This document shows, one piece after another, positions 1-10,607 of a stretch of DNA of 55,234 nt. The translations under genes and the position numbers were made by a program. The notes below the pieces were generated by a model. The model ran no database searches and was not told where the DNA came from. It worked only from the letters and a program-made list of their open reading frames with translations. The stretch covers positions 279,435 to 334,668 of the forward strand of contig MNCI01028403.1 of assembly GCA_015680685.1 (NCBI GenBank), given 5' to 3'. Source of the stretch: Gnetum montanum. Its lineage: Eukaryota; Streptophyta; Gnetopsida; Gnetales; Gnetaceae. Numbering within the stretch: the first letter of the stretch is position 1; each line of letters starts with the position of its first letter.

Positions 1-179
1 TACCTCAGACTTGCTTAACCATACACTGTGACACATACAAGCAAGCCTCGGAAGACAACGAACGATTAACCCCAAGTGTTTCTTGTGGCGTTACGGCATT
101 TAGTCTGTGGAGTTCGACCGGATCGCGCATGTACGCTCGTTTCGTATGGTTGAGTGTAGGGGTACCTCACTACTCATCA
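1..179 (+). repeat. 3' part of an Athila-type LTR, cut by the window edge
   Basis: The reverse complement resembles the outer end of the two LTRs of element E (12,170 and 16,974). It shares the terminal TGATGAGT, the block GAGGTACCCCTACACTCAACC and the GGTCGAACTCC stretch. Read on the plus strand the LTR ends in TCATCA at 179, the proper end for this family. No primer-binding site follows, so this is the outer edge of a 3' LTR or a solo LTR, opposite in orientation to E. The part beyond about 100 bp from the end is strongly diverged, so it is a related subfamily and not the same copy. Confidence 0.7.
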
Positions 180-239
180 ACTACCTTTCCAGACTTCATT
201 AACTTGATGAACTTCTTACAAGTACAAAGTTAATGATCA

Positions 240-3200
240 AACCTTGGTAGTGACTCAAATCACTCTAGATGAATTCACCAAGGGCTCCCAAATTAGAGTT
301 GTTGTGTATCAATAGTTAAGATGGGAATTTTATGAATATTCTACAAGATTCAACCTTGTATACCAGAAGTGTAAGGATGATTGGATGATGCACGACTAGT
401 GGGTAGAATCTAACCACTCCATGGATCACACCCTTGTAGTTGGGACCTTCACTCAAATCACACTAAAGAAGAAGGAGAAAGGTAAACATAAAGGCTATAG
501 CTTCTAAAGCTCTAAGTGTTCTATTACTTTGACTAGTTGTTAAACTTACTTATGTTGATGCTAAAATTTGGTTGTTGCTTTGCAAGACCTTCCACCTTTG
601 TTGATGTCACCATACCACTTTTAGGAGCATGTCATAAGGATACCCTCATCTTGAAGTGTGGTGAGGTGATTCCATCATAGGAGTGGATGAGGGGATAGGT
701 GCCTAGGTACGTTCAAGTAAACATCTAATTTGTGGGTTTGCTTGATGTATTTATGGTAGCTTTTCCTTTGATCCTTAGTGCAGAGAATCTTCATGTCATT
801 CAATCCTTCAATGAGAAGGCTAGTCATTTTAGCACCACCATTCAGGATGTGAAGGTTAACATCAACATTTATGAGGGCCTCTTTTATAGCTTGTTTGATG
901 TCCCTGCTGATAGGGCAAAGGTTGCCACTAGAATAGTGAGAGAATTAGGTCATAGTAAGGAAGTTTTGGAGTGGCTTAGTGCCAACATGGGCCACTCTAG
1001 AATTTCCATGGATGGCATCATGAACCCTAATGTAAAGGACTCATATCCTTTGTTCAGGCCTCATGCATTTCCCAAACTATTATTGCAAAAGAAAGTGATT
1101 GGAATTGCATGGGGGTGAACCTTTAAGGAGGTTTTGATGGATGACACTAGGTTTAGTTGGGTGACTACTTTGGTTCCTGGGCTTTAAGAGGAGATCCTTA
1201 GATTCCACATGGACATGTTTATAATAATCCACATGAGTTTTGCATTTTTTGTGGGTTATTCGAAGAGGTTTATAGAGTTTCTAGTGGTGTATAGGAATGG
1301 ACAATGGATTCCCGAAGACCCAAGCCAACTTCCTAGGCCTTGGATGAAACACATTTATCCAATGGTGTAGGCCCAAAACCCACCAGAGGGGATGGATGAT
1401 TCACTATCCATTATCAATAAGAATCTTGGTGTTATGCAATGTAAATCTTGTAATAGTATGAATGATGAGGAAACTCTCGTGTTTCTAGTGAGCATCTAGT
1501 AGGCCAAATGATGACATATGAAGGCTGAAGGATTAGCTAGGTAGAAACTTAAGAGGCCCATGAAGGAGGTAGCACCGACATCAAATCAACCTAGCCCAAA
1601 AAGCTTAAATTTAAGTTTAATTCATTACAATAGGTGGTTATAGGTATGTTTTACCCATGTTTGGCTACTTTATGTTTTAAAGTTTATGGCTATGTCATGG
1701 TTTCATGTGTTAAACCAATTTTCTATGTGTTATGATTACAACTAAGTATTAAGTCCTACCAACTCAATCTACCATAGAGGAAGAAAAAAGGCATGAAAAA
1801 GAGCCACTCCTAGAGCAACCTGAGATTGAGAGGTTTGTCAATGAAAATATAGATGATCTAGACACCTTGTTTAGTGAGGCAGTGCTAGGTACATCCCTCA
1901 TTATCATTGTTGAGAAAGGGGAGGAGAAGCCAAGTATGCACATGCCTTAATCCTTTTGTTATACGATAATGTTTAATTTTGGTTTTCATCCTAACTATTT
2001 GATGATTGTAATGCTTGTAATAGTTCCTAAGACACTAGTGCAAGCCCCTATCCCTAAGTTTTTTGTGAAACCATGAATAGAGACTCTAGACAAGGTGGAA
2101 TTCATTTGTAGGATGGCTAAGGACATCATCAATTAGTTGCATCTGAGATAGATAAGAACTTTGTTTTATGTGTCTTAGTTGTTTGGCTATGTTATAGGCT
2201 ATGTTTGTGTCATAACTATCTTAGATCATGCATTATGTTTATGATTGTATTGCATGCTTGTGTAGTTCCTTCTATGGAGTGGAAATCTAACAAAGACATG
2301 GAGATTGATTCCTTGCCTAAGCTTTCCTTTGATGTATCTATTGTACCCTTGAAGCTATATGAGACTGCTAGTGATGTAGTAATTCCATGTGCCAAAGTTT
2401 TATGGGAGCTACAGAGGTTCAATGAATCCCTATGGGAAGAAGTTATGGCCTTAGGGGAGAAGACTCAATAGTAGGAAAGGATGATTAGAGATCTCCAAGA
2501 CTACAAAGCCTTTTTGGAAGCCCAGGTAACTAACTTAGGGGAATTATAGACTAAGGAGATCACGTGGACCTGCTAATGGCATACCATTTAGGATAAAGTA
2601 GTGCTCTAATGGAAGATGGTGAAACAACAAATGCAGATGGACCTCATCTCCCAGAAGGTTGAGAATTGGAAAGATCATTGAGATTTGGTCCTATAATGGA
2701 ATAAGACACAAAATATCCACAAGAGATAGTACAAGGTAGATCATGGGGCCTACCTCAAGTATCTTAAGGAGGAGTTGGTTGAATGGTAAAAGAGAGAGCT
2801 ATTCATCTGAGAGTGCTTATTATCTTTTTGAGAATACCATCAAGGTGGAACTATCCCCTACTCCTTGAATTATCACTATTAGAGGTGAGACTTCTACAAC
2901 TACTATTACCTAGGAGCCACCTACTTGGACCACGATAGATAGGATTGGTATCCTTTCTAGTGTTGATCTTGGGGATGTTGACTAGGTCAATATGATGGAG
3001 GAGCAGATCTCCATTGTTTCAACGAAGGCCTTCCACATCTACCCCTAGAATTTATGGAGATGGAATCCCCATAGGTTTGATACATTTCACATTTTAGTTT
3101 TTATTTTTGTTTATGGTTTTGGCTATGGATTAGTAACTAGCTATGTGTTGTTGTATTTTAGGCCTTAGGGAACATTGGTGCCCTAATGGTGATAGTGGGA

Positions 3201-3253
3201 ATGACCCACCACTTCGTCCTTTGAATGTCCCTCAATAGCCTCCATTAGCTTAG
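240..3253 (+). pseudogene. Multi-exon antisense gene carried by element A, function unknown
   Basis: The open reading blocks lie opposite to gag and are separated by stretches with GT...AG ends. Donor-like sites are GAGAAAG|GTAAAC near 481, GCCTAG|GTACGT near 707, TTATAG|GTATGT near 1,643 and CCATAG|GTTTGA near 3,072. Acceptor-like sites are TGCAAG near 586, ATGGTAG near 765, TTGTAATAG|TTCCT near 2,023, TTGTGTAG|TTCCT near 2,266 and TATTTTAG|GCC near 3,163. The long exon from 2,267 is rich in Lys, Glu and Gln and looks coiled-coil. It stays in one frame if stops at CAG, CAA or CGA sites are read through. The C-terminus ends Pro-Leu-Ala-stop at 3,253, and element B has the same ending on its antisense strand at 42,628. 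I do not recognise the protein. Antisense extra ORFs are known in Tat-lineage elements such as Grande. The copy here is dead. Confidence 0.6.
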
Positions 3254-3553
3254 TCTAGTATGTTGGCTATATATTTTTATTTTCATCTTGATGGAAATGA
3301 TTAGCCAAGACTATGGTTATTATTTTTTGACATTCTTGCCACACAGTGTGACCATGACTATGTATGTTATGGATACTTTAAATTTAAATTCTAAATTTTG
3401 GTTTTATTTTTAGCTGTCTATATTGTTATAGTAAGTATTGTAAATGTTATGAACATTGTAAATTGCTTTGTTGACATTTTGGTTATAACCTTAAATGACT
3501 AATCAATGTGATAATAGACTAAATAAAAATAAATATAATAAAAGAGATGTTTT

Positions 3554-3827
3554 CTAGTTTTAGGCCATAGCAAACACAATTTGTGTTATTTTGCTAGTCT
3601 AAGGCCATGGCAACCATGATGCATTGTGGTTAATTTACCATTTTAGGGTCATGGTGGATCATGTTACTAGTTTAAAGTCTTAGCAGACTGGTGATGCCAA
3701 TTTAAGGTCATAGCTGACCATGTTGTGGTATTTTCTTTGCCAGTTTAAGGCCACACCAGGTCATGTTGCTAGTTGAAAGTCTTAGTGAACTAGTGATTCC
3801 AATTTAAGGTCATAGTGGGCTGGTGAT
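3554..3827. repeat. Tandem array of short hairpin-forming units
   Basis: About eight units of 28-43 bp share a core like CTAGTTTAAGGTCATAGC. They lie just beyond the stop codon of the antisense gene and downstream of protease on the other strand. Several cores are self-complementary with different stems: AGTCT-TAGC-AGACT at 3,676-3,689 and GGTCA-TAGC-TGACC at 3,706-3,719. Other units are imperfect. The matching array in element B is at 42,090-42,215. Confidence 0.75.
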
Positions 3828-4289
3828 AAATGTATATTTATAAGGCTTTTTGATGTTTATAATTTAAGTAAAAGTAAAGGAAGACTATAATAAGTAAGTA
3901 AAAATGCAAATGAAAGTAGAAACTTAGGCTACATGCATAAGCTATGTGAAGAAAGAGTAAAACAAAAATTCACAAAAATTTGTAACAAATTGAAAAGGAA
4001 ATGTTAGGCTATATGGCTATTGGTGCATCTATTATAAGATCATGGGATGAAAATTTTAAGGTGTGCTTCAGTTGTGTAGATTTTTCCAAATCTTTGAAAG
4101 AGTAGGAAATGAGTATGGTCTACACTACACAAGCTTATACTCAACATCATCTTCACTAATGATGTTAAGAGGGATTTCATACCATAACACATCCCATTAC
4201 CTATCATTATTAACGTTGGCTTTTAACTCTTTCTTGGGTTAATGGATTTTGTGGCTAGGAGCTTCTTCTACTTCAGACCTGTTCTCCAT
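3828..4289. other. AT-rich spacer of element A, no gene seen
   Basis: Between the hairpin array and the protease remnant. The minus-strand protease frame fades out here after an Asn-Asn-Val-Asn stretch that element B also has. There is no RT motif (no YxDD, no LPQG- or GLKNA-like block) on either strand. Confidence 0.5.
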
Positions 4290-4880
4290 GTTCACATTGT
4301 TGATAGCCAAGGGAACCATGCTATCACCATGAATGATGATTTCACCTTCTTTATAAGGAAGGTAAATTTCTTAATGGATGGGAGAGGACACAACTCATAA
4401 TTAAGCTAACCAAGGTCTTTGTAGGATCACCAAAAAATTGACAATTATGGGAAATTTCTCCCTTGCCACAAAATCCAAGGAGATTGACCCCCTTAACAAC
4501 AACACTTGATCCATTGAAGGACCTAAGAGCTATAGTGGTTGTAGGCTATACCTACTTAGTTAAACCTAATAATTTAACAATGGTGCATGAAATTATTTTA
4601 GTTGTGGCCCCATCATCAACATGCACCCAATGCACTTTAAATTACCCTACATGTATGGTTATGAACAGAAGAGCCTTGGTCACTTTGCCATCTTGGGGAA
4701 TAACCTTTATTTTACTCTCATGAAATACTTAGGGTGTTGACTTCTTCTCCCTTGGTGAGGAAGGAACCATCACCACATGGATGTATTCCTGATCAGTGGG
4801 GATGTCCTCACTAATGGGAATGAAAGTCAACATTATGACTAGCATCTCACAATGTGTGGCAGAATTCATGATCAAGTTGA
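4290..4880 (-). pseudogene. Aspartic protease domain of element A (degraded)
   Basis: The minus-strand frame reads LLFITIHVG, then VHVDDGATTKIISCTIVK with the active-site D-[D]-G-A, then a K-L-L-G-L helix. Further on it reads IHQEIYLPYKEGEIIIHGD if the first stop is read as Gln. Element B has the same blocks (LFTSLLITIHVGRLIVF, and LPYKAGKTIICGD after a FNLILGR motif). This is the order of a retropepsin from plant gypsy elements, which cuts Gag in the particle. Stops and at least one frame change break it. The Ψ-loop FNLILGRPW block is not readable in this copy. Confidence 0.65.
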
Positions 4881-5568
4881 ACAAGCTTAGAATTATATTC
4901 TTCTACTTGAGAGATTTCATAACTTGATCTATCACATTAAAGAATTGTTTATCATTGGCCATGGGCTTGTCATCCTAGTTGTGCTATACTTCCTCCATGC
5001 ACCACAAAACAAACTTTAGCTTTAGGTTGTAATGGTTGGGTCTTTTCCTAATTCTTTTAGTCATGAGTTTTAGGATCCTCCTATGGCTTGTCGGTTGGGT
5101 AGAGGAGGTTCTAAGTATAGCAAAGATGGGAGAGGGCTTCAGTGGGACCACTTTCTTTTGTAACTCTATCTACTTGTCACCCTTGTTGCTGGGCTTTTAC
5201 TAATGATTCTTCCTTTTCTTAGTTGAGGTCTTTTGGTTATCAAATGTTGGTTGACAGGAAGAGGTAGTAGCATTAGCCACCAAAGAGGGTTGTTGCATAG
5301 TTGGTTGGGCTATGGCTAGTTGGATCATGTTAGGCTATGACACCATGATTACACAAGATTTCCTCAGAGGTGCTTATGATGGTACTCTTATGACAAAAGG
5401 GGATATTGAGTTGTTGGAAGCCCAAGAAACCTCTTCCTCACCCCCCATCCCCTATGCATTGTAAAGGGGTACTTGGATCACAAATGGTTTTCTTAAGGAT
5501 CTTCAATCGTCATCGATTTTCAATGCTGAAATAACATAAGGGCTATCATTGGCATTCAATGGGTCTTT

Positions 5569-7490
5569 TTAGATCTTCATTGACTGATTTTGTGGCCATA
5601 ATAGGTTTGAAGCATCTAAGACCAGCTCACCCTTATCTATCATCCTATGTAGGTCATCTTTTAGTGTGAGGTAGAAGTCTATGTCACAACTAGGTAGTTG
5701 GTGATAATGGCAAAAGTAGTCTAGTTTGAAGTACCTAGGAAGTTGTGGGTCATCCATTATACTCGAGAGGGATCTTTGGCTATTTCTCATAATTACTCAT
5801 GATTTTTTCGAACAACTTCAGTTATTTTTTTTATTGCATGTGGCCACTCTTTAGCAATTACTCTAATAAGTTGGATGGTTTAGAGGTAAGAACCTGTACT
5901 TATTATGGCCTTTTTGCATAAAATTTGACCTATTTATAGTAGATGCAATGGCTCTAGAGATTGATGATTAGTTATTATGGTCCTTAGTGGGGCCCTTGGT
6001 TGAATTGACCCTTGGCCCCTAGTTTGTTGTGTTGGCTTCTTTGGCCATAGTTTCTATGGCCATGTTTTCTTTTTACTCTTCTCCTTGTCTCTCCAAGTAT
6101 GTTGATTTTTATAGGCTATGTAGGTTGAATCATGATTGGTCTCTGGAGCATCCTTGATATTCTTGGTTTGTAAGAATGCCTTGATAAGGAATTGTAAATC
6201 AAGGTATTAAATTTTTGACTTAATAAAGTAATTAAACACTTCCTTAAATATAGCCAAAAGGTATGCTTTTGCTATAGGCTTTGGTATTTCATTCAATAGT
6301 TCATTCCACCTTTGGATTAACTTTTGTACAAATTCTAGGGATCCTTGTTTAACCTTTATAAGTTGATTAAGCATGGTGTTGGAATTTAAGTTATAGTTGA
6401 AGTGCTTAAAAAATTGGGCTATAAAGTCCTCTAGAGAAAATGTGGATCCTCTATGTAATGTGTGGTACCAATCAAGTGCTTTCGTAGTCAAAGACATGAG
6501 AAAAATCCTATGACAGTATGAGGCCAAGGTTGCAAAGAGTAAGAACTTGGATTGAAGGTAATATGAATGCATTGGGATCACCTTCTTTATTATACTTACT
6601 AAATTAAGGAATAGGGAAAGTAGGAGGAAGTTTCAATGGTGCAACCATAGGACTAATGGGATCATCCTGGTAAAAGTTCATGATCTTGATAGTTTGTAAA
6701 GTAGAGGCTTTAACTCTCTTCAAGTCCTTTTTAAAGTCCTAGATCATCTGGAAAGCTTGATCTAGGCCTTGTGGTGGCCCTATTAGTTGTGGGTCTTGCA
6801 CATATGGTTGTGGCATCTATTGTGAGGCTTGTAGCTTGTGGGCCAAATAAAGAAAAGGATGTTTGTGCTAGTACCTAAGGCACAAATGGAAGAAAGGGGG
6901 TGTGTGATCCTGGAGTTTCTTGGGGTCCAATGGTGGACTTCACATGAGCGATTAGTGGGTTTTTGGTAGTGAAAATCATCATCGATGGTTGTGTAGATTG
7001 AGGATTTGTGTCAAATTACATTGAAAAGTTAGAGGTTGTTGGTTGTGACATTGGTTGAGTTTGATGTGTGGCTATGATTAGTTTGGGAATAGCCATAGTA
7101 GGGTTGGAGGGAGTGGAAGATGGTGGCATCATGTCTATGAAAAAAAAGAAAGTGTTAGACGAAGGCATGATGAACTTGGGAGATGTTTGTTGGAACAATC
7201 ATCCTATGATGTTTTTGGGTTCAAATTCTACCTTGAGCTCATCCTCCTCCTCTTGTTGCTCTTCTAAGCTATGCTTGTTATCTTTCTCCTCCATTGTAAT
7301 CAATTGCTCTAGGATGCTAACATAGATATCATTGAGGGGTATTTGGTCATATGGGAAGATAATATACTTTTTTCCATCTTAATGTATGAGTTTAAATTCT
7401 ATTTTTACCTCTACTTCCACATGGTGAAGCCAACTTTCGAAAGTTTGATGGCTTCTGAAAGAATTAAACCACCCACTTTAGAAACTTAGA
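5569..7490 (-). pseudogene. Gag of element A (broken)
   Basis: Structural capsid protein of a Ty3/gypsy element. From 7,490 leftward there is an N-terminal block (FPYDQIPLNDIYVSILEQL), a Glu-rich stretch near 7,240 and a Pro/Ser/Thr linker at 7,016-7,198. The block NFYQDDPISP lies near 6,680, where the capsid domain begins. The best-kept part, 6,207-6,581, contains ALDWYHTLHRGSTFSLEDF and FKHFNYNLNSNT, typical of Retrotrans_gag. The C-terminal piece at 5,569-5,790 has FCHYHQLPSCDIDF and LKDDLHRMIDKGEL, like the HYH.....D....LK..I..LI.KG.L motif of Tat-type Gag. Element B aligns with all of these blocks. Several in-frame stops mean no functional protein. From 4,881 to 5,568 I see only degraded linker. 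Confidence 0.8.
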
Positions 7491-7887
7491 AAAAGAAATT
7501 GGTAGCAAAAAGGAAAAGGGGGGAAAGATATCAATGTTGGCTTTAGGCTAAAAAATTCATAGCAAGTGCTATGAAATGCCACCACCCAACCACTTGCAAC
7601 TTCCATGCTATGATTTTGGTCACAAGGGGGGAAGGGACAACATTGATCTTTTGGAGTTTTTGGTGGGATACCAATGTTGACCTTGAAATTTGTAGCAACT
7701 ATTATAGAAATCTTGAAAACCCAAACACTTGCAACTTTTATGTTGAGCTTTAATTACAAGGGAGATAGGTTGCAACATTGGTTTTTGATGGTTTCAAAGA
7801 TTTTAATGTCAAAATCACAAGTTTTTGTAACAAATGACAACGTTGGCAATAAGGTAAACTAATTTAGACATAGAAATTAGATAGAGA
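7491..7887 (-). other. 5' leader of element A
   Basis: Sequence between primer site and gag. It holds two related phrases on the plus strand, GCAACTTCCATGCTATG near 7,596 and GCAACTTTTATGTTGAG near 7,730, suggesting a diverged duplication of roughly 130 bp. I see no gene. Confidence 0.4.
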
Positions 7888-7904
7888 CCCTCCTTCTAGC
7901 ACTA
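7888..7904 (-). other. Primer-binding site of element A (tRNA-Asn type)
   Basis: The plus strand reads CCCTCCTTCTAGCACTA. The plant tRNA-Asn 3' end is, from my knowledge, CCCTCCTTCTAGCGCCA, so only two transition-type differences separate them. Ten bases lie between this and the LTR edge at 7,915. Element C has the same spacing at 24,992-25,001. Confidence 0.7.
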
Positions 7905-7914
7905 AGAAAACTAT

Positions 7915-9283
7915 TGCAGTTAATAAAATTGATCATTGAAAAATCAATAGATCCAATGTAGCAGCCTCAACCCTAAATCCCCAAGGTCTTAAAAAAATGG
8001 AATTTGAGGTGCCTTGGCTAGTTCGATAGATCAACCAAGGACTTAGCAGGGTTGGAAAATTGGGTTATAACAATAAAATGCTAAAAATGATAACAAATGT
8101 GAATACTGCACAGAAAATAAACAAATATAGTTTGCATACAAAACTCAAAACTTAAAACTTTATTGAGAAAGAATAAAGAATAAGTTAGAGAAATGTGTAC
8201 AAATGTTACTTGAGTGCGTAGTAGGGGGTCCATTTAGATGGTGGTTTAGGTCTGTTGGAGTAGATGCAATCAAATCCACTAGTTGAATGTCCTACCACTC
8301 CTGATGCTATTGAACCTCCTATGCTGCTACTCTAGACTTGCAACATTGGCTTTGGTGGGTGTTGAGAATTGTGAATAATCCAAGTTGCTCAAGTGCTTTA
8401 TGCTAGAAGTTGGGAATCCTAAGAATGCAACATGGGGCTTGAAAATTTACAAATCCCAAAGGATATTACAAAGTCACAAGGTCATAGGGTTTTCATGTTG
8501 GGTTCTAGAGAATACAAGTGTGGGAACCTGCTAAAAGTCTTAAGTGCTTGAAGATGTCCAAGTGTATAAGTGTGAAAAAATTGCTAATTGTGAAAAACTA
8601 CTTAACCATGGAGAAATTATGGAACCAAAGAGCTCAACCAAAAGTCCTAAACTGGTAAATGGTGTTTGAGGCTAGTTTCTAGAGGTTTTTGGCCTTGAAT
8701 GGGGCTACAAAATGACTTTAATTTTGTTGCATAATAGCAGCAAATTGGTTGTAATTTTGCTACAAATTTCTACCTCATTCAAGTGAGATGGGTGCCTAAA
8801 TTTCAGGGATTACCATATATAGTAAGTTCCTTTCCCCATGGCCATTTTGTTTACTATAAATAGTAACCAAGGCATACTTTCTACGCTGGAGATGAATATT
8901 CCATGTTGAGCCTTCTGCCATCGTTTTTGAAGTGGTTGGTCAATGTTGGAGTGCATGGAGTGTTGAAATTTGACTTTTCTTGGCTTCCACATTGGGGCCA
9001 TGTAGTTTCCATGATGGGAAGGGTTGGGGGGGTGGGAGAGAGAGAGAGTTTCCAAGCTAAGGGGAAACCCCCCACTCCTCCATGTTGGGGGTAGGTGAGA
9101 TTTACTTGCCCCACCCCCCTATGCTTCAAGTGCTTCTAGGGTAGAAAAATATATACACCCCCCGCCCCCAATAAAACCCATCAAACTACCATTCTAGACA
9201 TTCCAAAAGGTATTTTTGGCACTCCCAAGTCCAAATATAGACACTAGCTAACTTTGTTCACTTGGGGAATGAGGATTTGATCA
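7915..9283 (-). repeat. 5' LTR of element A
   Basis: Starts with TGCA next to the primer site on the plus strand and probably ends with TGATCA, where interrupted RT of element C resumes. Its primer-proximal 300 bp align loosely with the matching part of the B LTR, including a CTAAGT...CTTGG...AAGACCTTGG series. A minus-strand AATAAA lies near 8,160. The stretch 8,890-9,170 is C/G-rich with runs of seven C or G and gives spurious open frames. The outer edge is tentative because the second LTR is not in view. Confidence 0.55.
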
Positions 9284-9880
9284 CTTATAAGGCATGTTTT
9301 AGCCCCAAAGGTATGGAATACGTGAGATTTCCCCTCGTGGATTACAATCTTCAAATTTACAATGAATTTTTACCTTGAGTTTCATGGGGTGAAAGCTCCA
9401 TAGTGAAAATTGGCTAAAACATATAAATTTTTGTGGTGTTTCACTTACTTACTAAGATTTGATTATATCTTGAATATCCATCTAAAATTGAATACATTTA
9501 TGCATTGTTCTTGATTTTCAAGAGTTCTTCCATAAGGGGAAGCGGTAATTATCCTTAATGCAAGAAGTATTAAGGTTACAAAAATCAATACATAACCATA
9601 ATTCACTTGTTTGTTTTCTAATAGGCTCTAAATTTAATATCCAACTTGAATGTCTCATAGGATAAATAATTTTAGATTCTAAAAGTTTATCAATTTATTG
9701 TTTCATCAAAGTTTCAATATTGTGCTTAATAGGTATATGTTTTTTGTCTAAATGATTTGGATTCAAGTTTAAGAGGTATAGTGTGTATCATCATGAGAGG
9801 ATTAAATGATTTAATGTCCTCATAAGTCCAAGCTAAAACATCATTAAATTCATGTAACAATTTAATTAAGATTTTTTTCA
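9284..9880 (-). pseudogene. Reverse transcriptase N-terminal half of element C, truncated by element A
   Basis: The leader into RT reads LLHEFNDVLAWTYEDIKSF near 9,840 and TIPLKLESKSFRQKTY near 9,770. This is the plant gypsy 'EF.DVFAWSYEDM ... IPL.P.AKPVRQK' block. Then come WLCIDFCNLNTSCIKDNYRF near 9,570 (canonical CVDFRDLNKA.PKDNFPLP) and a degraded GKSHVFHTFGAKTC near 9,320 (canonical GTF.Y.VMPFGLKNA). The domain stops there, before the YxDD motif, at the presumed edge of element A's LTR. RT copies the element RNA into DNA; this one is dead. Confidence 0.7.
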
Positions 9881-10269
9881 CCTGCATGCAAGTAGGCTCC
9901 CATTTTAATAGGGTAGTGTTGTCCTTTCTTTTGGATTTGAATTGTCTCTATTTTGGCTAACAGTTACCAACTAGTATTCTAAGATATTTATTTAGTTTTT
10001 GTATATAGGTCATCAAAAAAGATTCTCTAGTTGCTATTTCAAGAGACATTTTATTTAAAAATATGACATCATCGGTTATATATTCTTAAGAAATATTCCA
10101 ACATAGATCACTAAATTTATCCTTGGAAAATAAAAATTCATAAATGTGATTATCATCAATAACAACTTGGAAAGAAATGATATTATTTGGAATAGAATAA
10201 AACTTAACCTTTTCAATGATAAATTCAGAATCCTAAGCATTGTTTCTAAAAGGGACATCTACAATAGTG

Positions 10270-10605
10270 GACATTTGAGTTAATACATCAGAAACATAAT
10301 TTTCTTCTCTAGTAACTTGTTCAATAGATATGTAATCAAATTCCTTAAAAAGTTCAAGGATAAATATAAATATCATCAAAATTTTCATTAACTTGATTTA
10401 CTATTAGTGTAAATTCACTATAAATATTGAGTTTGGATATGTCATAATATTCATCTAGCTTGATTCCATGTATAAGTGCTTCATATTCAACGATGTTGTT
10501 AGTCATAGGTTGTCCATAATTGATGGCTTTAAGGATAGGAGCTTCACCAAGAGGTATGAGCATTATTCTAGATCCACATCCTTTCTTAGAAGAGGCATCA
10601 TTCAC
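10270..10605 (-). pseudogene. Archaeal-type RNase H (RVT_3-like) of element C, upstream of RT
   Basis: The frame reads VNDASSKKGCGSRIMLIPLG with the first catalytic Asp, then NNIVEYEALIHGIKL with the Glu helix, then NIYSEFTLIVNQVNENFDD. The third motif is normally GDSELVVNQV and has lost its Asp. A frame change leads to FKEFDYISIEQVTREENYVS, matching the F....EHIPREEN..ADALAKLA tail. This is the archaeal-type RNase H that Tat-lineage gypsy elements acquired, and it removes the RNA strand during reverse transcription. In those elements it is generally described after RT and the ordinary RNase H. Here it lies between protease and RT on the same strand. Confidence 0.7.
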
Positions 10606-10607
10606 CC

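Larger units (their letters stand above)
240..9283 (-). mobile_element. Element A: gag-protease Ty3/gypsy retrotransposon with an antisense gene and no visible pol
   Basis: Read on the minus strand the order is 5' LTR, tRNA-Asn-type primer site, gag, aspartic protease, hairpin repeat array, and then a gene on the opposite strand. No RT, RNase H or integrase motif is seen between the protease and the array. Element B (36.6-42.7 kb, plus strand) repeats the same order, so this is a family trait and not a one-off deletion. The gag end resembles the Tat/Ogre group (an HYH.....D....LK..L..MI.KGEL motif), a group known for extra ORFs. The outer end at 9,283 is inferred from a TGATCA terminus abutting interrupted RT sequence of element C. 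The 3' LTR is not identified and may lie outside the window. Confidence 0.75.

Noticed and set aside
8810-9129. Overlapping open frames on both strands
   Set aside because: They lie in the C/G-rich part of the A LTR; composition explains the lack of stops.
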